Shown here: piece after piece, positions 1 through 9,167 of the stretch
Layout: each line of letters opens with the position of its first letter
How positions within the stretch are numbered: the first letter of the stretch is position 1
The notes under the pieces: model-generated
Told to the model about the DNA's origin: nothing
The model's database searches: none
What the model saw: the letters and a program-made list of their open reading frames with translations, nothing else
Program-made: the position numbers and the translations under genes
Assembly (NCBI RefSeq): GCF_014698795.1
Contig: NZ_JACJTR010000027.1
Span: 35,623-99,622, forward strand
Length of the DNA: 64,000 nt
Direction of reading: 5' to 3'
DNA from: Nostoc sp. FACHB-892
GTDB lineage: Bacteria > Cyanobacteriota > Cyanobacteriia > Cyanobacteriales > Nostocaceae

Positions 1-399
1 TAAATACGCAGGCTATATAGAGACATACCAAATACGTAGACTATAGAGACATAAAATTACTTTTGCGCCCATTCCGGCCATTTAGTTTCCATAATTTTTC
101 CCTATTTAATGTAGAGACGTTATAGCGCTTCCCATTCAAATGCGGTACAAGATTATATTGCGAGGTGTAGGGGCACGGCACTGCCGTGCCCCTACGGGTG
201 TACCTTACGTAAATGAGAACCGCTATACATTTAACGTCTCTACATACAGCAGATTCCAAATAAAGGAGGTACAAAATGCAGGACTCACGGATCAGATTCA
301 GATATAAAGAGTTTCTATCCCCTGCCTCCTGCCTTCTGCCTCCAAACCCGTAGCTTTGTGCTTCATGCAAAAAAACTGCTGTAATTCTGAAGATGGCTA
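1..399. repeat. Repeat-filled intergenic region left of pgk
   Basis: No convincing gene. Bases 3-26 and 31-52 are an imperfect direct repeat ending in TAGAGACAT. Bases 110-244 are bounded by an inverted repeat (TGTAGAGACGT and its complement ACGTCTCTACA), and the MITE-like palindrome at 121-227 sits inside it. A reading frame of about 109 codons crosses this area on the minus strand, but it is built mostly of repeat sequence, so I do not treat it as a gene. Confidence 0.7.
121..227 (+). repeat. MITE-like palindromic element, copy 1
   Basis: A 107-bp element with terminal inverted repeats: TATAGCG-TTCCCATT at the left and AATGAGAACCGCTATA at the right. The centre is a strong GC-rich hairpin (GGGGCACGGCA and TGCCGTGCCCC). 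Two further copies lie at 11524-11625 and, inverted, at 46372-46478. There is no coding capacity. Its nesting inside another inverted repeat (110-244) suggests one mobile repeat entered another. Confidence 0.85.
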
Positions 400-1602
400 T
401 TAAGCATCATCTAAAGCCGCAATTCCAGGCAATACCTTGCCTTCAAGCAACTCCAAGCTAGCGCCGCCGCCGGTAGAGATGTGGCTCATTTGGTCGGCTA
501 AACCAACTTTTTCCACAGCCGCTACTGAGTCGCCGCCGCCAATGATAGTGGTTGTACCAGTTTTACCAATTTCGGCGAGGGTATGAGCGATCGCTTCGGT
601 ACCTACCGCAAATTTATCAAACTCAAACACACCCATTGGCCCGTTCCAAATTACCGTTTTGGTATCTGCAAGAGCTTCTTGGAAAACTTTCACCGAGTCT
701 GGCCCAATATCTAAACCCATCCAACCGTCTGGGATATTCTCAATGCTAACGGTTTGAGAATTGGCATCAGGGGCAAAGTTATCTGCCAATACCACATCTG
801 TGGGAAGCAATAAAGCAACGCCTCGTTCTTTAGCCTTAGCTTCCAAAGACTTCGCTAGTTCTAGCTTGTCTTCTTCTACCAACGATTTACCGACATTCAA
901 ACCACGAGCTTTGTAGAAGGTGAAAATCATTCCACCACCGATGATCAGCTTGTCGCATTTCTCCAGCAGTGTTTCAATTACACCAATTTTGCTAGAAACC
1001 TTGGAACCGCCAATAATTGCTGCCAAAGGACGTTGGGGATTTTCAATAGCATTTTGCAGATATTGCAATTCCTTCTCAACTAAATATCCAGCCACAGAAG
1101 GACTGAGGAATTTTGTCACGCCTTCAGTAGAAGCGTGGGCGCGGTGTGCGGTACCAAAAGCATCATTTACATAAAAATCAGCATTAGCTGCCAATTTTTT
1201 CGCAAATTCTGGGTCGTTTTTCTCTTCTTCTTTGTAAAAACGGACATTTTCTAGTAACAGCACTTGGCCATTTTGCAATGCACCAACTTTAGCTGCAACT
1301 TCATCGCCAATAGAGTCATCAGTTTTAATGACTTCTTGCCCCAGTAACTCAGATAGACGCTTGGCAACGGGAGTTAGGCGTAATTTATCATCCACACCCT
1401 TGGGACGACCAAAATGGCTGGTGAGAATGACCTTAGCTCCCTTCTGCGTCAAATCTTTAATGGTTGGTAAAGCGGCGCGAATGCGAGTATCGTCGGTAAT
1501 ATTGCCTTGATCATCCACAGGCACATTAAAGTCAACCCGCACTAAAGCACGTTTCCCAGAGATATCAGCCGAAGATAAACTTGCTAAACTTTTTTTGGAC
1601 AC
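400..1602 (-). CDS. pgk: Phosphoglycerate kinase
   Basis: Cytosolic glycolytic and Calvin-cycle enzyme that transfers phosphate between 1,3-bisphosphoglycerate/ADP and 3-phosphoglycerate/ATP. The 400-residue length is normal for the family. Visible hallmarks are the N-terminal RVDFNVP substrate motif, SHFGRPKG, the WNGPMGVFE segment of the C-terminal nucleotide domain and the GGGDS phosphate loop. The start is GTG at 1602, preceded by AGGAGAG seven bases upstream. The gene is divergent from the universal stress gene with about 80 bases between them, so both promoters must lie in that gap. It is monocistronic here and followed by repeats. Nothing looks truncated or unusual. Confidence 0.98.
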   Translation of the reverse strand: MSKKSLASLSSADISGKRALVRVDFNVPVDDQGNITDDTRIRAALPTIKDLTQKGAKVILTSHFGRPKGVDDKLRLTPVAKRLSELLGQEVIKTDDSIGDEVAAKVGALQNGQVLLLENVRFYKEEEKNDPEFAKKLAANADFYVNDAFGTAHRAHASTEGVTKFLSPSVAGYLVEKELQYLQNAIENPQRPLAAIIGGSKVSSKIGVIETLLEKCDKLIIGGGMIFTFYKARGLNVGKSLVEEDKLELAKSLEAKAKERGVALLLPTDVVLADNFAPDANSQTVSIENIPDGWMGLDIGPDSVKVFQEALADTKTVIWNGPMGVFEFDKFAVGTEAIAHTLAEIGKTGTTTIIGGGDSVAAVEKVGLADQMSHISTGGGASLELLEGKVLPGIAALDDA

Positions 1603-1682
1603 ACCAAACTCTCCTGATTGCCTTTTTGTTATTGTTTTGAAAGTAGAACCATCAAGATTTTACCGGAGTCAGGGGTACCCAA

Positions 1683-2102
1683 GTGACAGAGATATTTAAG
1701 ACAGTACTATTTCCTATTGATCAAAGCCGGGAAACGCGGGAAGCTGCTGATGTAGTTACCAACGTAGTCAAAAAATACAGCAGTCGCTTGGTGCTGCTGT
1801 CTGTGGTGGAAGAACCGCCAAAAGATGCGCCTAGTGCAGATGATCCGATGGGGTCACCAGAGGTAGTTGCCAAGCTGCTAGAAAATGCCCAATCTTTATT
1901 TTCTGGACAAGGAATTCAATCCGAAATCCTGGAAAGGCAAGGTAAACCAGCTTTTACTATTTGCGATGTCGCTGATGAAATCGGCGCCGATTTAATCATC
2001 ATGGGATGTCGGGGGCTAGGCTTGACTGAAGAAGGGGCAGATGATAGTGTTACCACTCGCGTGATTAATCTTTCCCCTTGCCCAGTTCTGATTGTGCCCT
2101 AG
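1683..2102 (+). CDS. Universal stress protein (UspA family)
   Basis: A 139-residue single-domain Usp protein. The N-terminus (VLFPIDQS) is the beta1/ATP-pocket segment. The C-terminal half carries MGCRGLG and then DSVTTRVINLSPCPVLIV, the usual closing part of the fold. In ATP-binding Usp proteins the motif is G-x2-G-x9-G-S/T; here the last Gly is replaced by Asp (DDS), so ATP binding is uncertain. The start is GTG at 1683. Downstream at about 2138-2172 a GGGGGAGCAG-type short tandem repeat separates it from the transporter operon. The role is presumably stress-related, but the sequence does not say which stress. Confidence 0.9.
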   Translation: MTEIFKTVLFPIDQSRETREAADVVTNVVKKYSSRLVLLSVVEEPPKDAPSADDPMGSPEVVAKLLENAQSLFSGQGIQSEILERQGKPAFTICDVADEIGADLIIMGCRGLGLTEEGADDSVTTRVINLSPCPVLIVP

Positions 2103-2137
2103 TAGTCGACCAACTCAAAAATGATGGATGAAGGCAG

Positions 2138-2172
2138 GTAGGGGGAGCAGGGGGAGTAGGGGGAGCAGGGGA
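2138..2172. repeat. Short tandem repeat, GGGGGAGCAG type
   Basis: About three and a half imperfect copies of a nine- to ten-base G-rich unit just after the universal stress gene. Similar purine-rich units recur at 23258-23279 inside the end of a DUF3131 gene. This is typical low-complexity repeat sequence of filamentous cyanobacteria. Confidence 0.7.
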
Positions 2173-2313
2173 GAAAAGAACTTGTTTTTCTCACCATAAA
2201 CCCCGCAAAGTTTCTTTGGTGGTGCAACAATTCAGTCGCGGGTTCTGAATCCCTGATTGATTAATTCTGACTTCTGAATTCTTCAATAAATAAGATGCGT
2301 TTGCTTTGTAACA

Positions 2314-3282
2314 TTAGCCCTTTTGCGCGATGCGCTGCTGGAAGATCACAACCATAAGTAGAAAGCCACCGCGAAGCACTAGCTGCCACCACGGAGTAAT
2401 AGTCCCCTCTAGATTCAGAAGGTTGTACATCATTCCTAAGAGAAGGACACCGACCAGCGTCGGAAACACGCTCCCCTGCCCGCCTGCAAGAAACGTTCCT
2501 CCCATGACGGTCGCGGCGATCGCATCCGTCTCCCAGCCAAAAGCAGCCACAGGCTGACCCGCCCCTAAACGGCCTGCGAGAACAACACCGGCAAGCCCTG
2601 AAAGCAGACCGCTAAGGGTGTAGACCGCAAGCTTAACTCGGTTTGGGTTCACGCCCATGAGCCGGGAAGCCTCCTCGTTGTCACCAACAGCGAATATATG
2701 CAACCCTAATCGGCTCCTGTGCAGCATAAACCAAGCTGCAAAATATAAGAGCGCAACCATAATCACGGGGATAGGGACAGAAGCAATGAACCCCCTACCA
2801 AGCCAAACAAGTCCCGATGCTGCCGATGATATAGCAATGGACTTTTCCTCGGTGATACTTAACGCCAGCCCGCGTGCAGCACTGGCAGTAAATAATGTAA
2901 CAACGAACGGCTGGAGACGCGCACGCGATACAAGAAGACCGTTTACCAGACCGAGCAACGTGGTGCTGGCAATGCCGCCAACGATTGCCACGAAACTTCC
3001 TTGCCCGGCGAGCATTGCTACGACAACGCCGCCTAGAGCAACAAGGGAACCCACGGAGAGATCGATTCCTCCACTCAGAATTACGACAGTCATGCCCAGT
3101 GCCACGATCGCGAGCATACTGTTCTGTCGCATGATGTTCATGAGATTAAGAGGTGTTAAGAAGGTTTCATAACGAAAAGATGCGAAAACAGCCAAACTAA
3201 GGAGTATGAGCAGCAAGCCCTGCGAAGTGAGGATCTTGGAGAGACGCTTCCCAGCAAGCGCAAGTGACCTTGTAGCAGCCAT
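2314..3282 (-). CDS. yjfF: Sugar ABC transporter permease, YjfF-like
   Basis: A 322-residue inner-membrane permease of the RbsC/BPD_transp_2 family with roughly eight to ten hydrophobic segments. The signature region VILSGGIDLSVGS lies near residue 70, and the C-terminal half has the GGTFLAGGQGS loop. TEEKSI and the closing GTITPWW segment resemble E. coli YjfF rather than RbsC. It is the last gene of the four-gene transporter operon and starts six bases after the preceding permease stops. With that protein it probably forms a heterodimeric channel for a sugar, galactofuranose if specificity matches E. coli. Base composition is clearly more GC-rich than in flanking cyanobacterial genes. Confidence 0.85.
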   Translation of the reverse strand: MAATRSLALAGKRLSKILTSQGLLLILLSLAVFASFRYETFLTPLNLMNIMRQNSMLAIVALGMTVVILSGGIDLSVGSLVALGGVVVAMLAGQGSFVAIVGGIASTTLLGLVNGLLVSRARLQPFVVTLFTASAARGLALSITEEKSIAISSAASGLVWLGRGFIASVPIPVIMVALLYFAAWFMLHRSRLGLHIFAVGDNEEASRLMGVNPNRVKLAVYTLSGLLSGLAGVVLAGRLGAGQPVAAFGWETDAIAATVMGGTFLAGGQGSVFPTLVGVLLLGMMYNLLNLEGTITPWWQLVLRGGFLLMVVIFQQRIAQKG

Positions 3283-3288
3283 GACGCG

Positions 3289-4290
3289 TTAAACCTCCTT
3301 AGGGCGCTGTAAAAAAATGGCGAAAAGAATGATTACGGATTTTAAAACTAATGACCAGGTGAAGGGAATCAGGAGCATATTGAAACTGGTGGAGATCACC
3401 TGCATAAGCAAGGCTCCGACAACAGTTCCAAGGACATTCGCACGGCCACCTGAGAAGGGCGTGCCGCCAACAACAACAGCTGCGATCGCATCGAATTCGG
3501 CGTTGACACCAACCTTACTAGGATCGCCCATACCGAGCCTCGCTGTCTCGACCAGTCCGGCTAGCCCCGCAAGCAGGGCACTAATTATATAGACGATGTA
3601 TTTCACCCGTTCCGCACGGATGCCCGCAAGCCGTGCAGCCTGTTCGTTGCCGCCGACTGCAACAATATGACGCCCAAAAAGCGTAGAGTGGATACAGAAG
3701 AAGGCTCCTGCAATGACGACTCCGGCAATTACAACCTGAATTGGTATAAAACCGAGATAGCCCTTTCCGAGCGCTTCAAAGGTGGGATGGACGAAGGGAA
3801 CGAGCTTACCGTCTCCGACTACCTGAGCGACCCCACGCCATAAGATCAGAGCCGCCAAGGTAGTGATGAGAGCGTCAAGTTTCAAGCGTGAGATCAGAAA
3901 GCCATTGAGAAGACCAACCAACAGAGCAACACACAAAGCGAACGAGATGGCAACAGTTATCCCATACTTAATAAACAATGCCACAATGACTGAAACCAAT
4001 GCCATAGTAGAGCCGACCGTGAGATCAATGCCACGCGAGGCAATCACAAATGTCATCCCAACGGCAATAAACATTGTCGTGGATACTTGGAGCAACATAT
4101 TCAGAGTGTTGCTAACTGTAGCGAAACGTGGGGTGAAGACGGCGTTCGCAACATAGAGAATTAAGAGCGCCGCAGATGCACCGAAGTTTGGGTTCCACAG
4201 AGTTCTCCAACCCCGATCAGACTTCTTGCTATTCATTTTTGTCTTATTCTGTTTCACACTATCTATCGACGGCTTCCTGACGATCTGCAC
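3289..4290 (-). CDS. ytfT: Sugar ABC transporter permease, YtfT-like
   Basis: A 333-residue membrane protein of the same permease family, with FVIASRGIDLTVGSTMAL near residue 85 and a GGTPFSGGRAN loop near residue 275. The longest frame starts at GTG 4290 and overlaps the ATPase gene by 32 bases. ATG at 4236 (protein beginning MNSKKSDRGW) is an alternative 23 bases after the ATPase stop, and neither has a strong ribosome-binding site. Order (binding protein, ATPase, permease, permease) and similarity point to the YtfT role. The partner permease follows immediately. No degradation is seen. Confidence 0.85.
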   Translation of the reverse strand: MQIVRKPSIDSVKQNKTKMNSKKSDRGWRTLWNPNFGASAALLILYVANAVFTPRFATVSNTLNMLLQVSTTMFIAVGMTFVIASRGIDLTVGSTMALVSVIVALFIKYGITVAISFALCVALLVGLLNGFLISRLKLDALITTLAALILWRGVAQVVGDGKLVPFVHPTFEALGKGYLGFIPIQVVIAGVVIAGAFFCIHSTLFGRHIVAVGGNEQAARLAGIRAERVKYIVYIISALLAGLAGLVETARLGMGDPSKVGVNAEFDAIAAVVVGGTPFSGGRANVLGTVVGALLMQVISTSFNMLLIPFTWSLVLKSVIILFAIFLQRPKEV

Positions 4291-5803
4291 CTTCGGCCAT
4301 TACGTGCAGAATTGTCTTGATGTTCTTCTGTTCCCCACTGAGTTGGGCGATTGACTGCCCGTCACGGAGAACGACGACACGTTGCGAACCTTCAACTAGC
4401 TCCTCCACTTCCGACGAAATCATCAGAACCCCCAGCCCTTGCTTTGCTAGTTCGGCGATCAGCCGTTGGATCTCGCCCTTTGCACCAACGTCTATACCAC
4501 GAGTTGGCTCGTCAAGGAGAAGAAGTTTTGTATTCTTGCACAGCCATCGTGCCAGAAGAACCTTCTGCTGATTGCCGCCCGATAGTTCGTGGATCTTTTG
4601 TTCGGTGCTGGCCGCCTTAATTCCAAGGCGCTGCATGAAACGGTCAACTAGCTCGTTCTGTCGTTTTCGGGAAACGATGCCCCATTGTGTAAGGTTCGGT
4701 AGTGCAGCGAGTGTGAGGTTTTCTCGCACCGAAAGCTCAGGAATAATGCCGTCCGCTTTCCGATCTTCTGAAAGGAAAGCTATCCCAGCGTCGATCGCAT
4801 CATGAGGATCACGCAGGGACAAAAGACTACCTTCAAATTTTACGGTTCCATCTTCAAGCGGTTCAGCCCCGAATAGAGCACGCAGCGTTTCACTTCGACC
4901 AGAGCCGAGCAAACCCGCAAGCCCGACGATTTCGCCATGTCGGATTTCAATCGATACACCATCGAGCCGTTTCTTATATTTGAGAGCTTCCGCTTGCAGC
5001 AACACTGGCCGATCTACCGCATTTTGCGACCCTCCTGCGAATGCCGTGACTCCTTTGCTCACCTCTTCTGGCTCACGACCTAGCATATGACAGACGAGTT
5101 CTAGGCGAGTGAGCGTGGTTAGCGATCGCGTTACAATATTGCGTCCATCACGTAGAACTGTCACGCGATCGCACACGGTATAGAGTTCTTCAAAACGGTG
5201 GCTGACGTAAATGATGGACGTCCCTTCCGACTTTAGCCGCCGCATGACATCAAAAAGAACAGAAACCTCAGTTTCGGTAAGCGAACTCGTGGGTTCATCG
5301 AGGATAAGCACACGCGCACCAAAAGATATAGCACGCGCGATCGCCACCATTTGCCGATGGGCAATATTCAGCGAACCAACTACCAAACACGGGTCGATAT
5401 GCAACCCCAGACGCTCCAATATCTCAGACGCCTCGGTATTCATCCGCCGTCTGTCAATAATCCCAAAGCGATGCGGCTCTCTGCCAAGAAAAATATTCTC
5501 AGCAACAGTTCGGAAACCCACGAGTTGGATCTCCTGGTAGACGGCTACGATGCCAACCGCCTGCGCTTCAGTCGGGTTTTGGAATGCGACAGGACTCCCG
5601 TTATAATCTATAACACCGGAGTCCCGCCGATATGCTCCCGTCATAATCTTAATGAGCGTCGATTTGCCAGCACCGTTCTCTCCAACCAGTGCATGGATCT
5701 CCCCTGCCTTTAGATCAAAATCGACGCCCTGGAGCGCCGACACGCCAGAAAAACTTTTCTTTATGCCCCTCATACACAAGACAGTTTGAGTTGCCTGAGT
5801 CAT
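4259..5803 (-). CDS. ytfR: Sugar ABC transporter ATP-binding protein, YtfR-like
   Basis: A 514-residue double ATPase of the RbsA/MglA/YtfR class that powers import. Domain 1 has Walker A GENGAGKST near residue 41, a degenerate signature (LNIAHRQMV) and Walker B LILDEPTSSL. Domain 2 has the degenerate Walker A GLLGSGRSE usual for this class, an intact LSGGNQQKV signature and Walker B LLLDEPTRGID. Full length for the family. It overlaps the downstream permease frame and lies about 200 bases after the binding-protein gene; that gap carries cyanobacterial repeats. Codon use is GC-rich like the rest of the operon. Confidence 0.92.
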   Translation of the reverse strand: MTQATQTVLCMRGIKKSFSGVSALQGVDFDLKAGEIHALVGENGAGKSTLIKIMTGAYRRDSGVIDYNGSPVAFQNPTEAQAVGIVAVYQEIQLVGFRTVAENIFLGREPHRFGIIDRRRMNTEASEILERLGLHIDPCLVVGSLNIAHRQMVAIARAISFGARVLILDEPTSSLTETEVSVLFDVMRRLKSEGTSIIYVSHRFEELYTVCDRVTVLRDGRNIVTRSLTTLTRLELVCHMLGREPEEVSKGVTAFAGGSQNAVDRPVLLQAEALKYKKRLDGVSIEIRHGEIVGLAGLLGSGRSETLRALFGAEPLEDGTVKFEGSLLSLRDPHDAIDAGIAFLSEDRKADGIIPELSVRENLTLAALPNLTQWGIVSRKRQNELVDRFMQRLGIKAASTEQKIHELSGGNQQKVLLARWLCKNTKLLLLDEPTRGIDVGAKGEIQRLIAELAKQGLGVLMISSEVEELVEGSQRVVVLRDGQSIAQLSGEQKNIKTILHVMAEGADRQEAVDR

Positions 5804-6007
5804 CGGCTTTACCTAGTTTTTATCCTGATACCCCATAGTCATCTTTTTTATTCATCGTCCAGGTTCAACATATTTCCTGGCTATCTTTTCTTTATTATTT
5901 ATATGGCGCAAAACCCCGGAATACAATTATTCTTTTGACTTTTGACTTTTAACTTCCCCGTTCGCGCAGCGTCCCGTAGGGAAGGGGCTGACTTCTGCCT
6001 TGCGGTA
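5804..6007. repeat. Repeat insertion inside the transporter operon
   Basis: The gap between the binding-protein and ATPase genes holds a TTTTGAC tandem repeat (5934-5955) and a cyanobacterial GCGCAGCGTCCCGTAGGGA-type repeat (about 5963-5981). These are AT-rich or host-like, unlike the GC-rich genes on both sides. They probably entered after the operon arrived and may reduce co-transcription. Confidence 0.6.
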
Positions 6008-7009
6008 CTAGTATGCTTCATCCACAAAATCTTTGGCATTTGTGACATCGAAGAGTCTGTCCTCAAGAATGATTCTAGGAGGAATCTTTTTGCCGGCAAA
6101 ATACTTCTCCATCGTAGCGAAAACAAGTGGGCCAAAACGCGGGTTCGACTCTACACTCACACCAAGTTCGCCGCGGATAATCGCCTCAAGCGCGGCTTTT
6201 TGACCGTCGATTGAAACGACGATCACATCCTTACCAGGCTTCATGCTTGCTGACTTGAGAGCCTGGATGGCACCCAATGCCATTTCATCATTGTGAGCAT
6301 ACACTGCGGTAATATCAGAACCCTTAGCCTGAATGATGTTTTCCATTACACGCACAGCCGCAGCCCGCGAAAAATCCGCCGTCTGCGTGGCGATGATCTT
6401 CATGTTAGGATAACTGGCGATCGCATCACGAAAGCCCTTTGCCCGATCAATTGCGACCGATGACCCTGCTGTTCCGGTGAGTTCCACGATAGATGCTTTG
6501 CCATTAGTAGCCTGAGCCAGCCATTTGCCAACGCGGCGACCTTGGACGATGAAATCCGATCCAAGAAAGCTGACGAAATGCTCACCTGGTTTTCCCGCAG
6601 CTTCACGGTCGATGAGAAATACCGGTATTTTTGCCGCTCTCGCTGCTTCAAGAGCAGGTGTAAGACCCTCATATTCGCGTGGCGCAAGAAATATGGCATC
6701 GACTTGTCTTGCAATCAAATCTTCGATATCAGAAAATTGCTTCGATGTCTGCCCCTGGGCATCCGTCATCAAGAAATCGTAAGTTTCATTACGTTTGGCG
6801 GCCTCTTCTTTGATGCTATTCGTTTCGGCGATGCGCCACGGGCCGATGTTTTCCGTCTGCGAAAATCCGACAATTTTTTTCGTTTTCTCGCGTACACAGC
6901 CAGACAGCGAGAAAGCCGCAACAGTAATCACAGCGTAGGCGCTAAATACCAGAAACCTTGAAATATAGACTTGGACACCTGAGTATCTAAAACAGGTTTC
7001 ATTCTTCAT
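6008..7009 (-). CDS. ytfQ: Sugar ABC transporter substrate-binding lipoprotein, YtfQ-like
   Basis: A 333-residue periplasmic-binding-protein-I fold (Peripla_BP_4). KIVGFSQTENIGPWRIAET at the start of the mature domain, VELTGTAGSSVAIDRAKGF in the middle and VYAHNDEMALGAIQAL near residue 240 closely match the pattern of E. coli YtfQ, the galactofuranose-binding protein. Unlike YtfQ it begins with a lipoprotein signal: a hydrophobic stretch at residues 19-35 followed by LSGC with the lipidated Cys at 38. This implies an outer- or inner-membrane-anchored receptor. ATG 7009 is preceded by GGAGG seven bases upstream. First gene of the leftward operon. Galactofuranose is the likely ligand by family, but not proven. 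Confidence 0.88.
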   Translation of the reverse strand: MKNETCFRYSGVQVYISRFLVFSAYAVITVAAFSLSGCVREKTKKIVGFSQTENIGPWRIAETNSIKEEAAKRNETYDFLMTDAQGQTSKQFSDIEDLIARQVDAIFLAPREYEGLTPALEAARAAKIPVFLIDREAAGKPGEHFVSFLGSDFIVQGRRVGKWLAQATNGKASIVELTGTAGSSVAIDRAKGFRDAIASYPNMKIIATQTADFSRAAAVRVMENIIQAKGSDITAVYAHNDEMALGAIQALKSASMKPGKDVIVVSIDGQKAALEAIIRGELGVSVESNPRFGPLVFATMEKYFAGKKIPPRIILEDRLFDVTNAKDFVDEAY

Positions 7010-7063
7010 CTAAAACCTCCAAGAGATCCCGATTGTAGCAAGCCATACTTATAAAAAGGTGTC

Positions 7064-7136
7064 GGGAAAACCCAATATTTTAAAGATGGGATGAGAGAAG
7101 CCTTTTTAGACCGTTGACGGTTGACGGTCAACAGTC
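7064..7136. repeat. Dispersed repeat family B, copy 1
   Basis: Begins GGAAAACCCA and continues with TTTAAAGATGGGATGAGAGA and a GTTGACGGTT/GTCAAC hairpin region. Related copies are at 16191-16274 and, inverted and shorter, at 44895-44952. This copy lies about 40 bases beyond the stop of the leftward ABC1 kinase gene. Confidence 0.7.
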
Positions 7137-7175
7137 TTTCGTGTTATTCCATCCCCTTTTAGGTGTGAGATGAGC

Positions 7176-9167
7176 TTAATAGGCTGTCAATAATTGCCGA
7201 ATTAACCTGGCTACAGCCTTTTGTGTGAAGCGGTTAGCAATCTGTTGACCCAAACGTTGCACATCTGAATTTACCAATAACTCGGCAATTTGCGGCGCAA
7301 GTTGCACTGGGTCAAAGCCTCGTGTTTCTCTAAGAATACCTAATATACGTTTGATATGCTCCAAGGTTTGTTGTTGCTCAACTGTCGCCGCCGGAGTTTC
7401 ATTAACTGCTGTCAATCCAACGCGCTCCCGCAGCAAATAGGTGAAGTTATGCAAAACATTTTTACCTAAAGCATCGAGTCCGTTAACAGATTCATCTACT
7501 AGTTTGTCACGAATAAAAGCACCGCGTTCAGATGCCAGAAATTCTATCCCCTGATTCAGGACTAAATTAAAGTCGTAGTCTTGACTATTTCGCGCATTTT
7601 TTAATAAGTTTTCTAAGCGGTTCCAGCGAAATCTGCCATCTTTAAATAGCAAATCTTGCAATGATGCTCTTAATTGCGGTGCTGGATCGGTTAACAGGCG
7701 TTTGGAAACGTAGGGATAAGCTTCGCTGAGAACTTTAAAGTTGGGATCTATATATATTGCAATACCTTCGAGCGTCACAAGGGAGCGAATAATTAAGGCA
7801 TAGTAGGGCGGTACACGGAAAGGATACTCATACATTAAAGCCGATAGTTCATCAGTGATGCTTTTAATGTTAAGTTCGGCAACGCTGGCTCCTTGGGCAT
7901 CAGCAAAGACTCTGGCAAAGGCTGGGATAATTGGCGTTAAATCGGTTTCTGGTGATAAGAAATCTAAATTAACGTAGTCTTTTGCTAATCCTTCAAAGTC
8001 GCGGTTGACGACGTGGACGATCGCTTCAATTAAACCATAACGCTGTAGTGGCTTAATTTCGCTCATCATTCCAAAGTCGAGATAAGCTAATTTACCATCG
8101 GTTGTTGCTAACAAATTACCAGGGTGGGGATCTGCATGGAAAAATCCATGTTCTAGTAGCTGGCGTAGGGAACACTGCACACCGACTTCAATTAGATAAC
8201 GAGCATCTATGCCTTGGGCGCTAATTTCTTCTGTCTGAGTTAACTTAGTGCCGTTAATCCACTCCATCGTTAAGACACGGCGATTGGTATATTCCCAGTA
8301 AATTTTCGGTACATATACGTCTTTTATGTGACCGTATAACTGGAAAAATCTCTCGGCATTTTCACCCTCGTGGATGTAATCCATCTCTTCAAAAATGCGA
8401 TCGCCTAATTCATCGAGAATCCCAACTAAGTCACTTCTTACCCGTTTGACCTTTTTCTGTACCCAAGCAGCGAGATTACGTAAGATATACAAGTCAATGG
8501 TGATCCGCTCTCTTAAGTCAGGGCGTTGGACTTTAACGGCGACTTCTTCACCTGTTTTTAGCTTACCTTTATAGACTTGCCCCAAGGAAGCCGCAGCAAT
8601 TGGGTGGGCTGAGAGTTCGGCGTAAACTTCTTCTGGAGGCGCACCTAGTTCTTCTCTAATAAACTGGTAAGCAAGTTCGTTGGGAAAAGGCGGTAATTGG
8701 TCTTGTAGCTTAGTTAATTCTTCTAAATATACGGGAGGAACCAGATCCGGTCTGGTGGACAAAGCTTGTCCAATTTTGATGTAAGCAGGCCCCAATTTTG
8801 TCAGCAATACTCGTAGCTGAGTGGCTCGGCGGCGGTCATTTTTGACGACAATTCCCCGTTTACTATCCGACCACAACCCAAAAGCAAAGGATAGAGTCGG
8901 CCCCAACACAGCGAAAATCCGCCGGATAACTTGCAGGGGTCTATTTTGATAATGCGCCGCTATAGTCACGGGATCGTAAAGCGTCTCAGGTTCGGCTATT
9001 GGCCTCACCTGTTGGGCTGCTAAAAGTCTTGGCGAACGCACTACTAAGCTAGACGTACCATCTTCTGGCACTACATTAATAACGTCCAGTTCACCTCGGC
9101 TATTTGTGCCGTTGTGACTGTCCTCCTGAATCGGTCGGGAATTAGGGGGAAGTGTCTTAACAATCAT
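7176..9167 (-). CDS. ABC1 (UbiB/AarF) family atypical kinase
   Basis: A 663-residue protein of the ABC1 kinase family, which in cyanobacteria and plastids is tied to prenylquinone/tocopherol metabolism and membrane lipid homeostasis. Diagnostic motifs are the inhibitory KxGQ region (IKIGQALSTRPDL) near residue 150, the alanine-rich nucleotide loop AAASLGQVYKG in place of a glycine-rich loop, the catalytic HADPHPGN near residue 345 and the metal-binding DFGMM. An N-terminal extension of about 110 residues precedes the kinase core, and the C-terminal ~150 residues are helical. ATG 9167 is used. It is transcribed away from recN, so a divergent promoter region lies at 9168-9433. Membrane association is likely, but no clear transmembrane span is obvious. 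Confidence 0.93.
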   Translation of the reverse strand: MIVKTLPPNSRPIQEDSHNGTNSRGELDVINVVPEDGTSSLVVRSPRLLAAQQVRPIAEPETLYDPVTIAAHYQNRPLQVIRRIFAVLGPTLSFAFGLWSDSKRGIVVKNDRRRATQLRVLLTKLGPAYIKIGQALSTRPDLVPPVYLEELTKLQDQLPPFPNELAYQFIREELGAPPEEVYAELSAHPIAAASLGQVYKGKLKTGEEVAVKVQRPDLRERITIDLYILRNLAAWVQKKVKRVRSDLVGILDELGDRIFEEMDYIHEGENAERFFQLYGHIKDVYVPKIYWEYTNRRVLTMEWINGTKLTQTEEISAQGIDARYLIEVGVQCSLRQLLEHGFFHADPHPGNLLATTDGKLAYLDFGMMSEIKPLQRYGLIEAIVHVVNRDFEGLAKDYVNLDFLSPETDLTPIIPAFARVFADAQGASVAELNIKSITDELSALMYEYPFRVPPYYALIIRSLVTLEGIAIYIDPNFKVLSEAYPYVSKRLLTDPAPQLRASLQDLLFKDGRFRWNRLENLLKNARNSQDYDFNLVLNQGIEFLASERGAFIRDKLVDESVNGLDALGKNVLHNFTYLLRERVGLTAVNETPAATVEQQQTLEHIKRILGILRETRGFDPVQLAPQIAELLVNSDVQRLGQQIANRFTQKAVARLIRQLLTAY

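Noticed and set aside
41..370. 109-codon minus-strand reading frame
   Set aside because: It runs through the MITE-like palindrome and flanking inverted repeats and has no recognisable domain.
2657..3172. 171-codon frame opposite the YjfF-like permease
   Set aside because: Antisense shadow of a GC-rich gene, with no domain or ribosome-binding site.
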